This document shows, piece by piece, positions 25,546 to 36,990 of a stretch of DNA of 64,000 nucleotides; position 1 is the first letter of the stretch, and every line of letters begins with the position of its first letter. The DNA comes from Lethocerus indicus (taxonomy: Eukaryota; Arthropoda; Insecta; Hemiptera; Belostomatidae). A program made the translations under genes and the position numbers. Location: contig JACDQD010000103.1 of assembly GCA_019843655.1 (NCBI GenBank), positions 9,424,001 to 9,488,000 of the forward strand. The letters run 5' to 3'. The notes below the pieces were generated by a model. The model saw only the letters and a list, made by a program, of their open reading frames with translations. It did no database searches and was not told the origin of the DNA.

Positions 25546-27220
25546 GCCCGCTCCCAAATTGATTGCGCCCTCATGATACCTCTCGCTCTGAGCCTTTGCC
25601 CGCAAGCCCAATCCTTTCTTTCTTCCGATTGTTGCCCTTTAATTTAACTGACCTGTCTTGAGGCGGTCCAGACCAGCATTTAATTTCGAGACCAATTTCG
25701 CGGTAGGGCAACCAAGGTGAAAATTAAAAAAGTACAATTTTTTCCTTAATAAGTACTTAAGAACTGATAAAACAGAAAGCATTTGAAGCACTCGAACGCA
25801 GTGATATACCTATGACGTACCATAATGAATTGATTATTCCAGTCATTCTGCGTAAAGAAATCTTATTTACTAAACGGATAAAGTATCTCTCAGTGGTGCT
25901 GTTTATTCATCTAAGCAATAATACATGAGCAACAGAGAGGAACAGATGACCCTTTATAGCAAATCAGTAATAATAGAGAGTGAGGTCATAATTGAATAAT
26001 GAAAATCAACTCACCATTTTAGGAATGCAATTCCTCCATAAGCACCTCCTTCAACCGACCTAGAACAAAGATAACCACATAAATTAGATATTTAGGTTTT
26101 GTTTCGTTGATAGAAAAAAGTATTCCTAATTAAAATTAACAATGTAATTGAATAACGAATTAGAATGTCTAATTCCCATAGAGGCTATAAATGGGCCCAC
26201 TTCATCGGTCAAATCCGCGTTATATAATTGTAAACGAGAACAGAAATAGAAACGGCTATAAATCTCGGCGTTCTATTTCCGCCCCTTTCCCCCCAGTTAA
26301 CTGGCAATGAAATACGGTCGTCGACATTTGGTGAAAGAAATTACGAGACAGAACAAAAAATCGAAATAAAAATTTTAATATCGTATAAATTAACAACTTC
26401 CCGCCACTTTAAAGTTGATTCATGGCCGGGAGAGTAGTTGTCTAAAAATCGACCGAAACCAATAACTTCACACTTTTCCCGCACCCCAAAATACCAACAA
26501 TGATTTACAGTTTGTATAAACTAATTTCCTTTTATAATTGAATGTAACATAATAATTACCGCGTTATCAATTACTTTATAGTCACGTAAGTGGAGTAAAT
26601 ATTGGACTAGATATAACGAAAGAACGACCGAGAATCAAGTTAGATTAACATATCGCAACATCATCATCATTATCGCAACATTAGAAATAGTTTATCTGAA
26701 ACCTGTTTATTAGTGTGGACATCGAAGCACTGAACGCATACAGAACAAAACAACGGAAATCAGTCGATAAAAACTGATGTGGTCAACAGTCTCTAAGACC
26801 TAAATGCATGAAAATGCTGCATTTATATACTATGTTGGGTTATGAATATAAATAAAACTGTTTATGATTTCTTCTTGTGCTTCAAATCTGATGCCTGTTT
26901 GTCGGGGCCGCAGTTGTGTCTAGTCAGGAGGTATTCAAAGGAGGGTTCACATCCGCAGTTGCACATTGTACATGACTCAGGTCCCAGGCCCCCTTTCTAT
27001 TTGTTGGCCCACGTCGATCTTGAATGGGCCGCTTCTTTGGGCCGCCACACCGGCAAACTCCCGGTGTTCCGGGGGCCCTATGAATATTCAAGGGCCCGTT
27101 TTCAATCAAACGCGCTAACACTGCCTTTCAATTACACGCGACAACCGAGTGCCACTTACGGCCGTATGAATGACCGAAACCGAATGGGAAATTATGAAGT
27201 CACTCCACTGTGAATATTTT
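25545..27220. other. Noncoding DNA
   Basis: No gene is recognised. The 123-codon plus-strand frame at 26842-27213 opens with TTG (ATG shortly after) and is unlike known families. GC content rises at about 26890-27120. Confidence 0.5.
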
Positions 27221-27225
27221 CTCAT

Positions 27226-27290
27226 GGGGGATCGAACTCGGCCTATGATCATTGAACAATGATCGGAACATAGTGATTAGTCTACGGGAC
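27226..27290 (-). repeat. tRNA-like SINE head (candidate)
   Basis: On the minus strand GAGTTCGATCCCC (27226-27239) matches an RNA polymerase III B box. About 35 bases upstream, TAGACTAATCAC (27273-27284) is a degenerate A-box candidate at about tRNA spacing. Between them lies a perfect 8-bp hairpin (27247-27264) in the place of an anticodon arm. GGCCGAGTTCGAT resembles the candidate at 34159-34190. A real tRNA is unlikely because the acceptor stem is missing. Confidence 0.4.
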
Positions 27291-27639
27291 TTCGGGTGGG
27301 TTATTGCATGGCCTTTCAACTGGAAGTTAGACCCACTATAATTGTATCCGGTACTGAATTCTGCGAATTCGTAACACGTAATTAGTATATTAGTCTTTCA
27401 ATGTTGCAAAGTAACGATCTTGGAACGGTTTTTGTTGATGCCTTCAGCCTTATCAGCGCAGAAATTGAAACTTACCGGAGGCCGACTATCATCGGGAAGG
27501 ACTTTGATGAAATAGATCATTAAATGGGTCTGTTGAAGACTGGCCGAGACAGCCCGGCCGATAGTATCTCGGCCAAGGGACGGCTAATAAATAAGCAATA
27601 AACATCCTCATTTAACATTGGCCTAATAAATATGAAGCC

Positions 27640-27655
27640 GAGAGAGAGAGAGAGA
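27640..27655. repeat. Short (GA)8 tract
   Basis: Sixteen bases of perfect GA repeat, inside a purine-rich region. Confidence 0.9.
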
Positions 27656-27794
27656 AGTAAAAAAAGGATAAGGGGACGGGACAGGACGAGATGCGAAAAT
27701 GGACTTTTTGCCCCTTTGGGGTTTAAAAAGAGCCGGCGGCCTCCGCATGTCGGGCGCCGGACGACTTCGCTTCTTCTGACAATTTCTTCAGGGA

Positions 27795-27850
27795 GGGCCC
27801 CGACGATTCGAACACTAGATCGAAATCTAATGGATCTGAACCGCTCTAAT
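27795..27850 (-). repeat. tRNA-like SINE head (weak candidate)
   Basis: The minus strand carries GTGTTCGAATCGTCGGGG (B-box-like, from 27815 leftwards), preceded by an 8-bp hairpin with a TTCG loop (27813-27832, one G-U pair) and TTAGAGCGGTTCAGATCC as a possible A-box region. The spacing is a little short for a tRNA. It may be a degraded SINE. Confidence 0.3.
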
Positions 27851-27859
27851 ATTTTATGT

Positions 27860-29205
27860 AGAGAAGCAATTAAAGTCGGACTTGTAAAAGAGATTCCGTC
27901 CCATTTCTTCGTTGTCTATATTTAGCGAGGTACAGCTCCCCCCTTTGGCGAGACGGCTTTGTGTAACGTCACGCTTTGACTTAGTTATTCGCTATTTTCC
28001 ACCAAGACCGAATGAAGAAGAAAACTGATGATGTTAGAACTAGAGTAAGTTATTGTTTTCACATGTATAGTACACTGTCGTGACACTGTTAAAACATTAC
28101 GTACATTGTACTTTTGATTCCTTATAAATTCACTAAAACAATAGATTTTCTTCCTGAAGTTCCGACTGGAAAAATTCCAGTAGGACTGATGTTTGTTTCT
28201 CAAAACAGAAGCAAGACTAAGCCTACTCTCAGGCCCCCAAACAAAATTTAAGAGAAGAATGTCAGCTGGGCACGTCAGGATATTGACCTTAAAAACCTCA
28301 ACATCAAAGAACCTGTACATTTCCCCCCGGTAGAATGGAGGAAAACGTTCTAGGGGATTTTTATTTGGCATAAAAGTTATAGTGGGCTTTGAAACGGGAT
28401 TGGTGGAGTGAATAAAGAGAGATGAAGACAGGGCGGGTGGTCTTGGCACAGTGGGCTAACCAGGGCCAACATTCCCCCGGCCCCTCTGGGCCTAGCATTT
28501 ATAACGCTCACCGACCCGAAGAAGCGCCTATATAAATCTTCAACATACTTATATTTCAACCCGACATTAAAACTTTAGACCTCCAGTTTGCTGGAATGTT
28601 CGAATTCCATACACGGCGGTGAAATATGAATTGGGATATAGTCGGTTTATATTTTTTGGAATATACCCGGCATATTGACAAGATCAAGTATATTAAACAA
28701 AACCTTTTACGGACGCCTATTTGGCACTAATCAAACACAATTAAAGCGTTACATAAATTTTAATTCGATTCCCGATACGAGCATTAGTGAAGCGGAGTGC
28801 GTTACTACGCGGTCTCAGGGTTTTATTTATCGGCCACTCGGGTTCGGTTGGGGCCCGACCGCTAATGGACAAGACACTACTTGTCACGGGTACTTGTTTC
28901 CCCTCCTATTTATTAACGACGGCTTTCGACCTTTCGGCATTAATATTAATGATCAATTATGCGCAGCGGGGTCCACGGGCCCGGAGAAGAGGCCGCGCAC
29001 AATGGGCGGCCTTAATTATCGGGCCCGGTAAATTAACAACTGTTCTATATCTATTGGAAAATCATCGGCACGTAGTTAACGCCCGGAAGAGTGGCCACCG
29101 CATACATACAAACTCACGAACCATCTCTTCGGTAGTGATTCAGAGCCGTTAATTTATATAATTTAAGATAACTGTTGAAGGTTATAAATACGATCTTCAG
29201 TTTAC
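27860..29205. other. Noncoding DNA
   Basis: No gene is recognised. TGGCACAGTGGGCTAACCAG at about 28446 looks like an A box, but no B box follows. Overlapping plus-strand frames of 118 and 121 codons at 28675-29152 lie in a GC-rich patch and use non-ATG starts in part. Confidence 0.5.
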
Positions 29206-29210
29206 ACTCC

Positions 29211-29254
29211 CTTATGCTAGACCAACGGTTTCTTGTCATTGTAGTAGCAATAAG
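29211..29254 (-). ncRNA. Hammerhead-like motif with long stem I and looped stem III
   Basis: The minus strand reads CTTATTGCTA, CTACAATGACAA, GAAACC-GTT-GGTC, TAGCATAAG. Stem I pairs TGCTA with TAGCA and CTTA with TAAG around one bulged T, about nine pairs. Stem III is ACC/GGU with a 3-base loop, so it could form within one molecule, unlike the loop-less ACCGGT of the other copies. GAA and UC are kept. The CTGANGA core is disrupted and stem II is missing, so cleavage is not expected. Confidence 0.55.
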
Positions 29255-31375
29255 ATACTACAATAAGATAAGTACTACTTTAGTTCAGTACTATTATTGT
29301 TAACCATAACACAGTATTTCTAACCTTATGAGCTGTTTTACGTGGTTTAATATGTTTTAGTGGATGTGTCTATCCCACACACACACAAAATGAACTTTAA
29401 AACCAATGGGGCAATAGTTGAGCAATGTGTCTTCCTCATGTCTCGGTAACCAGAGAGGCAGAGGCATAGTGTCCTTTCTGGTCTGGGACCAACGTTAATT
29501 TATTCAAGGACCCACAGGAAAAGTTGGACGATAAAAATCTTCGGTTCCTGTTACACCGCGTTAGGAGATAGCATCGTTTGTATTGGGATCTGATAAAGAG
29601 TACCGGGTGAAAACAATAGAGATAAAGGGGAGAAAAGTGTGTGGAATTACCCTTTTTTAAATTCTCCCCCCTTATTTTATACCGCGTTCTTTCTGGACAG
29701 TACAATGGAGCCAGCCAACTCATGGCTGGCCGGAGCAGAATTCAGGGGAAAACTGACCAAGAAAACCGAGTATTTCAGCTAATTAAAATTATCTTCATTC
29801 AACAACGTTTCTTATTGATGTGCGACAATCGACCACGCTATAGTGGACTGAATTTTGTTGTAATTCAAGTGATATAGGTCGATAAGACAATCATGGAAGA
29901 AAAATCGGAAAACAGAAATTCTTATCAAGATATCGTGCTACCCTGACCTAGGTATTATTTTTTCCATATTTATACAGCGTTTAAGAATATCTAGGAATCA
30001 TTGGAAGGACAGCTCCCAAGCTGTACGTTCTACAGAGGCAAGCAAAAATGATGGGTGATTAATGATTCTAAATCCGACGGGACATCACAGCAAGCGCTAT
30101 TACGTGCCTGAACGTTGTTAAGGGAGGAAGTGGGATTCGAAAGCGGCATTGAACAGCTCCACAGGTTCGGGTTTTTTCCCCCGCTTGCACCTTACGAGTA
30201 GCCAGGTAGTACCAACCCCCACGCGGGGGGTAGTATTTCACGACGGCCATAGAGTACCGGCGGGGGGGAGGGGAATAAATCACGGCCACTCGAAGAAACA
30301 CGGGAGGCGACACAATCGATCGGCATTTGAGAGCCGTATAGCTCACGCCCGGCTGCTCCACTGCGCTTTGTTCGGCACGCCTCTAGGCCCCCAATATTTC
30401 AACACCACCGCTCTTGGTTTTCAGCGAGCATTCCTCTCTATAAAACGGGCCACTTCTAGGGCCCGCTATGTGAAATTACCCCCCTGCCGGTGGGACACGT
30501 GGGCCCGCGGTATAGCGATCATTGCGAGAACCCGAGTGACTGTAGAAAAGGCATAAATGGAATAAAGGGAAGCCACGCCTTGTGCCTGTACTACTGACCG
30601 GCCTCTAGACCTGAATTTGGGTCTATAAAAAAAAAGTAGCCCTACTCATGTAAATAGTGGTGAGGATAGAGAAACCTTCGGCAACAATAGAACGGGCAAT
30701 AGTAATATTACCAATACCTTAGTCCTACGTATGACTCCTAGAAGCAAACCTATTTTCACCAACAATAAGTCAGATTGTTACCTACCAGAAACTCTAACAA
30801 GTATCTGAATTTAATTATATTATCAGATTTAACATTTAGGAGTTTACACCCTAAAGTTTGACGTCGTGCCTAATATTAAACTTATATGACTACAACACCT
30901 AAATGAACAGATTTATGTAGTAACTACAAAATAAAGTGATTTGTGGAATACAGTCGGCCACGTTAAACCAAATATGCTAGCATTTGTAATTTCTAAACAA
31001 ATATTTGGAGCCCTCTACGATGTCTTTGGGACAATTCTGAACTGTCCGACGGTGGTCTCAAAGACCAACCGATTCTTAAACTCGGTCGTGATTAATCATC
31101 GAGTTAAAACTGTTACGAGAATAAGCTGCGGTAGGTTGCGGGCGAAAGATGACGGCTCCGGAAATATTAGTCCGTAGGCGGGGGAGGGGTCCGACTGTCT
31201 TACGCCGATTAAACCCGATTACAAATAGCGTTAGGGAGGTATAAATGAGAGCCTCCAGTCCAAAGATAGACTCCAGAGTGTTTCCGGATCTGGTTGTCAC
31301 GCTCGGGGGCGCGTTTCCCCATATAAGGGCACGGGCGAGCTATCCCCATTTACGATGACGAATAATGAATAAATC
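29255..31375. other. Noncoding DNA
   Basis: No gene is recognised. The GC-rich patch 30150-30560 holds a 135-codon plus-strand frame opening with a non-ATG codon, and a short CCCCC/GGGGG hairpin near 30216-30230. Confidence 0.5.
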
Positions 31376-31379
31376 CCGG

Positions 31380-31405
31380 AGATATAAATACCAGATATAA
31401 ATACC
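31380..31405 (+). repeat. Tandem duplication AGATATAAATACC, two copies
   Basis: Two perfect 13-bp units, 31380-31392 and 31393-31405. Each contains TATAAATA, so this is also a doubled TATA-like sequence. No transcription unit is visible beside it. Confidence 0.95.
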
Positions 31406-31409
31406 GGTC

Positions 31410-32150
31410 GGGTGGTATACGAGAGTGAAACTCTCTTAAAAGGCCCAAGTTGGGGTGGGCGTTTATAGATTCGGCCGCTAATGGGCGCCGATCCACCGCC
31501 TTATCGTCCCGAAACCAATAAGCCAAAAGACTGGACGTGAAAGTCGCCTTCCCACATGCTCACCCACAGCTGTTACCCCGTTTGGAGGTATATCCGCAAC
31601 GATTGTCCCACGCGTTTGCCTGCATCGCGGTGCACCGTTAGAAAAACGATTTACAAACACCATTTTTTATTCCCACAGTCGTGATGTCGGATAATGCATG
31701 CATGGCGTCAGACGGTAATAACAATCGGTAATGATATTCTGCTTGTATTCGGCAGCTGACCATGTATGACGAAAACAGTTCGATTATATACACCTATGTT
31801 GTTACACCTATCGTCCTAATTTAACAGCCTGTCAGAATTTGCAATCATATTTTAACGTCAATACAACTTTATGCTCTTGTTAAATTCGTATGTGGGTATT
31901 GCTATTATTTCGTATAACCTTAAAGTTTAAACAAAACTCTCCAGTTGAGAGAGGTCTATAAGTTCACCCCCAGCCCAGAACGTCCACATTTAAATTCAAT
32001 CCAGGCCAGTATAGTGGTGTTCTCGATTTACAACTGTATACCGGTTACATTCGCGAAGCTAATAGGTAATAGCCAACTCATTGGTGCTGGACACATTGCT
32101 TATAGCCAAATACGGGGATCTATAGAACGGCTGGTGTAGCTTTAAAAAAC
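31410..32150. other. Noncoding DNA
   Basis: GC-rich to about 31650, AT-rich after that. No gene or repeat is recognised. Confidence 0.55.
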
Positions 32151-32151
32151 C

Positions 32152-32194
32152 AATGCTAGACTGGTCTCGGGTTCTTACCATCGTCATTAACATT
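32152..32194 (-). ncRNA. Hammerhead-like motif with 7-bp stem I
   Basis: On the minus strand: AATGTTA, ATGACGA, T, GGT-AAGA-ACC, C, GAGACCAGTC, TAGCATT. AATGTTA pairs with TAGCATT over seven positions including one G-U, and GGT pairs with ACC as stem II. Core positions U4 to A9, G12, A13 and the UC cleavage position are present; C3 is A, A14 is G, and one C is inserted before G12. Both stems are kept despite changes from the consensus, which supports a real structured ancestor. Confidence 0.6.
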
Positions 32195-32199
32195 CCGTC

Positions 32200-33380
32200 A
32201 TGTCGGTTGTAAATAAGGTATCCCGTCAAAGAAAAAATGTCAAAGGTGATGATAAACTCTCGCGGACCCCTTCATATATCACTTATGAAACACATCGTCT
32301 ATAAGAATATGTTTCAATAATAATTACAATTAAATGGGAGCCGATTGTACAGAGGTATGTTGTGCGATTTTATATTATCCAGCGATTAGCACGATGTCTC
32401 ATGAATTTTTAAAATTCCCAGAACGGTGCAACGCGAATTTACTTACGCTGACAATTAAGGAACGTCAGAAGTGACGTTTTTCTAAGCTAGATGGATATAA
32501 AAAAAAATGAATGACTCGGAACAGGAGGGAACGCCAACGTCCTTTGTGGGGGCCGCTCCGCGTTCATTGTTGAGGCCGGCTCGCGATAATTGGCCTTTTA
32601 GAAGCACAACTTCCTGTATTATACCGATATTTATTCGATGAAAAACTGGTCTCGTTTAAATCTATGAGAGCGGAGAAAATTGCCCGACGACGAAAGCCCG
32701 AGGGGACCCCTCAGGGGACAAATGAATGAACGGCCGTCGCTGAGAAATGTTTTTGTCATTCTCAGAATGAAACGCGATTCAAGCGGGGAGACGATATTTT
32801 TTCGATTTTAATTAAGTGCGTCGTAGGACAGAAAGTGGAGAAGGAAAACTGGAGGTATCAAAAAGGCATGTATTTTTCTATAAAATTATTGTCATCATCC
32901 AGACCTATAACGACGGCGAACTTTCTACTTTTTATCAACCGTTACGTTTTTCAGCTAAACCTTGTATGTTGTACGTTCCAGACCTGTTTCGATCCCCATT
33001 CTTGCTAATATTAAACCGGTTACTCTACGAGTAAACCCACGATCTACATTAGACCCGCTACTAACGAGTCGAGGCATTAACTTAGACAAGCCCCATAACC
33101 TACTACACGAATGCTGGACTTCAAGCCGACAGAAGTCGTGACTTCAATCATTCCACGAAAACATATTTAAGCGACGTTGCTTGGTCTCGGCAAATAGCGA
33201 ACAGCAGGCTGAGAGGAGAACTACGAATTGAATAAACCGGTACTGTGTTGATGGTACGAACAAACAGCCGCCAAAAATGGGAAAAGTGTAAAATCCTTAG
33301 AACACCTATTAATATGTTGCATAAAATACAACATGGAACAAAAATATTCTGTATAGGGTCGGCGCCTGAAGAATAAAAAG
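32200..33380. other. Noncoding DNA
   Basis: No gene or clear repeat is recognised. Confidence 0.55.
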
Positions 33381-33382
33381 GA

Positions 33383-33525
33383 TGAGCCAAAAGATTGAGC
33401 GTCTGTCGGTTTATATATAGCCAGACCGGGAGGGAACAACTTCCCACTCGATCCACAGAAGACCACCGTACGTACCACTGTCTGTGTCAAGGACACACTT
33501 TCCCCTACGACTCGCGCTTCAATAC
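33383..33525 (+). repeat. TATA-bearing diverged repeat, copy 1
   Basis: Blocks in order: GAGCC, TATATATA (33412-33419), ACTTCCCACTC (33439-33449), GTGTCAAGGAC (33484-33494), ACTTTCCCC (33497-33505), CGCTTC. The same order occurs at 34296-34438, with the GTGTCAAGGAC blocks exactly 900 bp apart. It could be a duplicated promoter, the two ends of a small terminal-repeat element, or a dispersed repeat. No product can be assigned. Confidence 0.5.
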
Positions 33526-34158
33526 GAAATGTCAAGTTATTTGAAGCAGCTTCGATTAGCGGCAAACTTGCAGAACATCGTCGAACATTTTCTCACGGAG
33601 AAAACCGGCCAGCCTTCGGACGAGGAATGCTGACTCTATTAGTCTCTATATTTTTTTTGCCTAGCAGACACCATAAGGGCGATGAATAATAAAAGGACTG
33701 AAAATAACTGCCTGATTGGATTCGTTAAACTAATCGGAGAGGGGAGCTTGGACCGGCACGGTTAGGGTTCTAAGGAATGGGCAGTAAGTCCCTTTTTAGA
33801 AAATATAAAATAGAACGTTGAACATGAAAGATAGATTAATGATACACGAAGAAAACATTCGGGAAATTCCTCCACTTTTCTGTTGGCCCTAAGAACGAAG
33901 TATTTATATTTAAACACATCGGATACCGGTGGAGCATCTCGTGAGCACTGTAATACTTATTTCCACCCAGAAATTAGCAGATACACAAGTTACGTCAAAA
34001 CACTGAAATTTGTTTTAATAGATTATTTATGTTTCATTCTAAAAGATAATGACACAAATCTGTGGACCTCTTCCGAAGCGTAAGGAATCGTTTATAACAG
34101 TGTAGGCAGATAATTTTACACTTCAAATTTCTAACTGAACGAACAGTGGTTCCGCCGC

Positions 34159-34190
34159 TGGGTATCGAACTCGGGATCGGCCTCTATAGA
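34159..34190 (-). repeat. B-box-like SINE fragment (weak)
   Basis: On the minus strand ATAGAGGCCGATCCC runs into GAGTTCGATACCC, like the candidate at 27226-27290 (ATAGGCCGAGTTCGATCCCC). No A box is recognisable upstream. Probably a degraded copy of the same SINE head. Confidence 0.3.
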
Positions 34191-34295
34191 AATAATATTT
34201 TACGTTTGTTTTCTTATCGTATAAACGAAATTTGTTTAGAAAACATCCGCATAAAAGTAGGAAGTAAGGAGGAGCACAAGAGGGGGTGGTTCCCC

Positions 34296-34438
34296 AAGTG
34301 GAGCCGGTAGCGCTATATATAGCAGTTGAAAGAAGATGAAGAGGGGCCACTTCCCACTCTTATTGAGTCCCCATACAGATACAGTGTCAAGGACGAGATG
34401 TACTTTCCCCATCCAGCTAACCAGTTCGCTTCCTTTCT
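34296..34438 (+). repeat. TATA-bearing diverged repeat, copy 2
   Basis: Partner of 33383-33525: GAGCC, TATATATA (34314-34321), ACTTCCCACTC (34349-34359), GTGTCAAGGAC (34384-34394), ACTTTCCCC (34402-34410), CGCTTC. An ATG-started frame of 115 codons (34336-34683) begins about 15 bases after the TATA block. Its protein is unfamiliar and rich in Phe, and copy 1 has no equivalent, so I do not call it a gene. Confidence 0.5.
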
Positions 34439-34439
34439 T

Positions 34440-36990
34440 TTTTATCTGTAAGGCCGAATTTCACTTTCCATTCTCCCTCGGCCGATCATACAGTCAATTG
34501 TGTTGCTTCTTTCAATTTCATTTTAACCGAAATATTTGTGTTTCAAGCGTCAAGAAATACGGGAACAAAATTGAACGAGAATTAAAATATCTAAAAAATG
34601 TGAACATATGTAAGCTCGACTTTAGAGTAAGGAATTATTTACGTAATGCTAACGGACTACCGTTATCATCATATTTTGCCTAATGATAATTCCGCGTTTT
34701 TATAGTTTTATATTTTAACTTAACTATTGACAGTTAAATATATACATTGTTCTATATTCCAATTGTAACATAGTTCCCAATCATCTATTGAAGATAATGT
34801 ATTGCCGTTGAGTAGAGAAATATTAAATCTTTTAGAGCTGTCCTAAAAAAAATATATGTAAACATAAAAACAGCATGTACTACTTATTTGATCGACGACA
34901 TTTAACTATGACCGTTACTAGTCTACAAGTAAATGGGAGAATGGGTTTTTCCCTTTTGCTACTCAACAAGATAGAGAGGGGCCTTGACGAGAAACCAAGA
35001 GCGGTTAAGGACGCAACCGCACTAATTAGCCAAGAGGATTACAATAATTTGATATAACTAGAATAACATTGGTATAATTCCGTCGATACGAAGACTGATC
35101 ATGGGCAAATGAGGCAAATATTATAGGAATGTGGAATCATAGCTCAATTAGATGACTTAGGATCAGTTATGCGCTCTTATTCTTGTATTTTATTTTTTTA
35201 AATCTATATGGTATATATTGTTGCTAATTACGATGGTGAACTTACAGGTGAGAGTAGTCTGAAAATCGCACCAATATTAACATTCCTTATATGAATTATA
35301 CTCGATCATATCAATACAATGGCTATTTTGAAATATAAACTTCACTTTACCGTAATTCATTAAATTGCGTTTGTCTATTATTTAAACTGTAGGGGCAATA
35401 AATTGGGCCGGTGACGACAGTAAAGTTTTTCATTGTCGCTTAATTGGACGCTAAATCGGCTGTGTCGGGAGGCAAATGAAGCTGGGCCCATTAGCTGGGT
35501 TGGGCTCTTATAAGGCCGAGCGTTTTCCCAGCCGACCGGTGTTCGTGCCCCTCGGGCCCGAATAAGACCTCTAACTCGGTTGGGACCAAATAAGAAAAAC
35601 CGCTGGCGGCCGCCTCTTGCGTCACCGCTCACCTACCGACGTTTCTACAATTACACGCCAGTTGCTCAGCACGACCGTTACTAATGCTCGGGCTCAAACT
35701 TTTATATTGGCTCCCTTTCCACTCAAAACAGGGAAAATCTTGGGTTGAATCACTCCTACAACACCGGTACGACTAATTAGTGGTATTAGAAGCGCTGTTT
35801 TATAATTGGAAATATTATATCCGAAGAAGGTTATTTTTTTCATTAGTTCCTCAACAGGTCTTGCCCCGTTCCCTCCCCCTTTACCAAAGCATGGAGTTGA
35901 GTGGGTTGAACCGTTCTGGAGGTAAAGAACCCTCTAATATTACACCGCCACAGTAGATTCTCCCGAATTTAAACAAAAACATAACAGGATGAGATCAACT
36001 ATCCTTATTTCGTGTTGGCAGTTGAGTAACAGAATATTCCTACAATGTGGTGAACAACGATAGTGGTATATACATGTTATGCAAATATTATATATATAGA
36101 GAGAGAACCTAGGCGCAATTCTACTTTCATATTTTTAAATCATTTACTTACTTTTTATAAAAATACGCTTACTGAATATTATTGTACGACCAGTTGGATT
36201 GTACACGCGGTTCTTAGATGGAAGGTTTAGCAAAAAGATTTATTGAAGGTTCAGTTCCGTAAATTAAATACAGAATCAGTTTTATGTTAGTCAGTATAAA
36301 ATAAGCTGGTGGCGACCTCGAGCAGAGACCTTGAACGTAAGCGAATCCGCCTCCACTTATGGTACATTATGTGGGAAGGAAATTGGTCGCAATAATCATT
36401 GGTCATCGCGTTATTTCAAAAGATGGGTCAGGGCAAAACTAGAAAAAGTCGGGATGAAGAGTTTAAAACTCTTCAGCAAGTCAACATCTGTTCTCTATTA
36501 TACTGGTTTTGAAGAGAAAAACCTTCCGTGTGATGTATTGCGCCGTGATTTTTCAACACTCTCGAAGTGGACGGCACATGGACGCAAGGAAATTACGGTT
36601 CTCGAAGACATGAGAAAATTCCCATGGAGTTGTACAGAGAAATGCCAAGGTCCCCGAGTGCATCTATTCATAGAATGCTACGGTTGGGTTGCGGAGAGCC
36701 AATAGGTTTGCCGTGAATATCACCGGCACCAGTTGTCCGATCTCGATTTCCATGTAAGAGTGAAAGTGAGTTTATTCTCTGATATTCAGCGGAATGACTA
36801 AACGCCCTGTCGTATTCAGTGGAAATCTGGAAATACCATATGACTATCGAAAGGTCAATTTGATGTCTCTTTAGACGATTCAAATTGATATACGCAACTT
36901 CATACATTAACTTCGAATTTCCCGCTTGAACCATAATGATCGCCGTATTTAGATGGGCGTAGAGAAACCCGCTTAGCGATGATAGCCCCA
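34440..36990. other. Noncoding DNA
   Basis: A GC-rich patch lies at about 35400-35640. The 124-codon plus-strand frame at 36331-36705 looks protein-like in composition (KRWVRAKLEKVG, WTAHGRKEITVLEDM) but opens with TTG and matches nothing I recognise. TATATATATA followed by GAGAGAGA near 36090-36106 is a short compound simple repeat. Confidence 0.45.

Noticed and set aside
28025..28031. Exact CTGATGA as a hammerhead core
   Set aside because: No stem II, GAAA or partner stem follows. The same holds for CTGATGA at 49956-49962.
28446..28465. A-box-like TGGCACAGTGGGCTAACCAG as a SINE or tRNA
   Set aside because: No B box at the expected distance.
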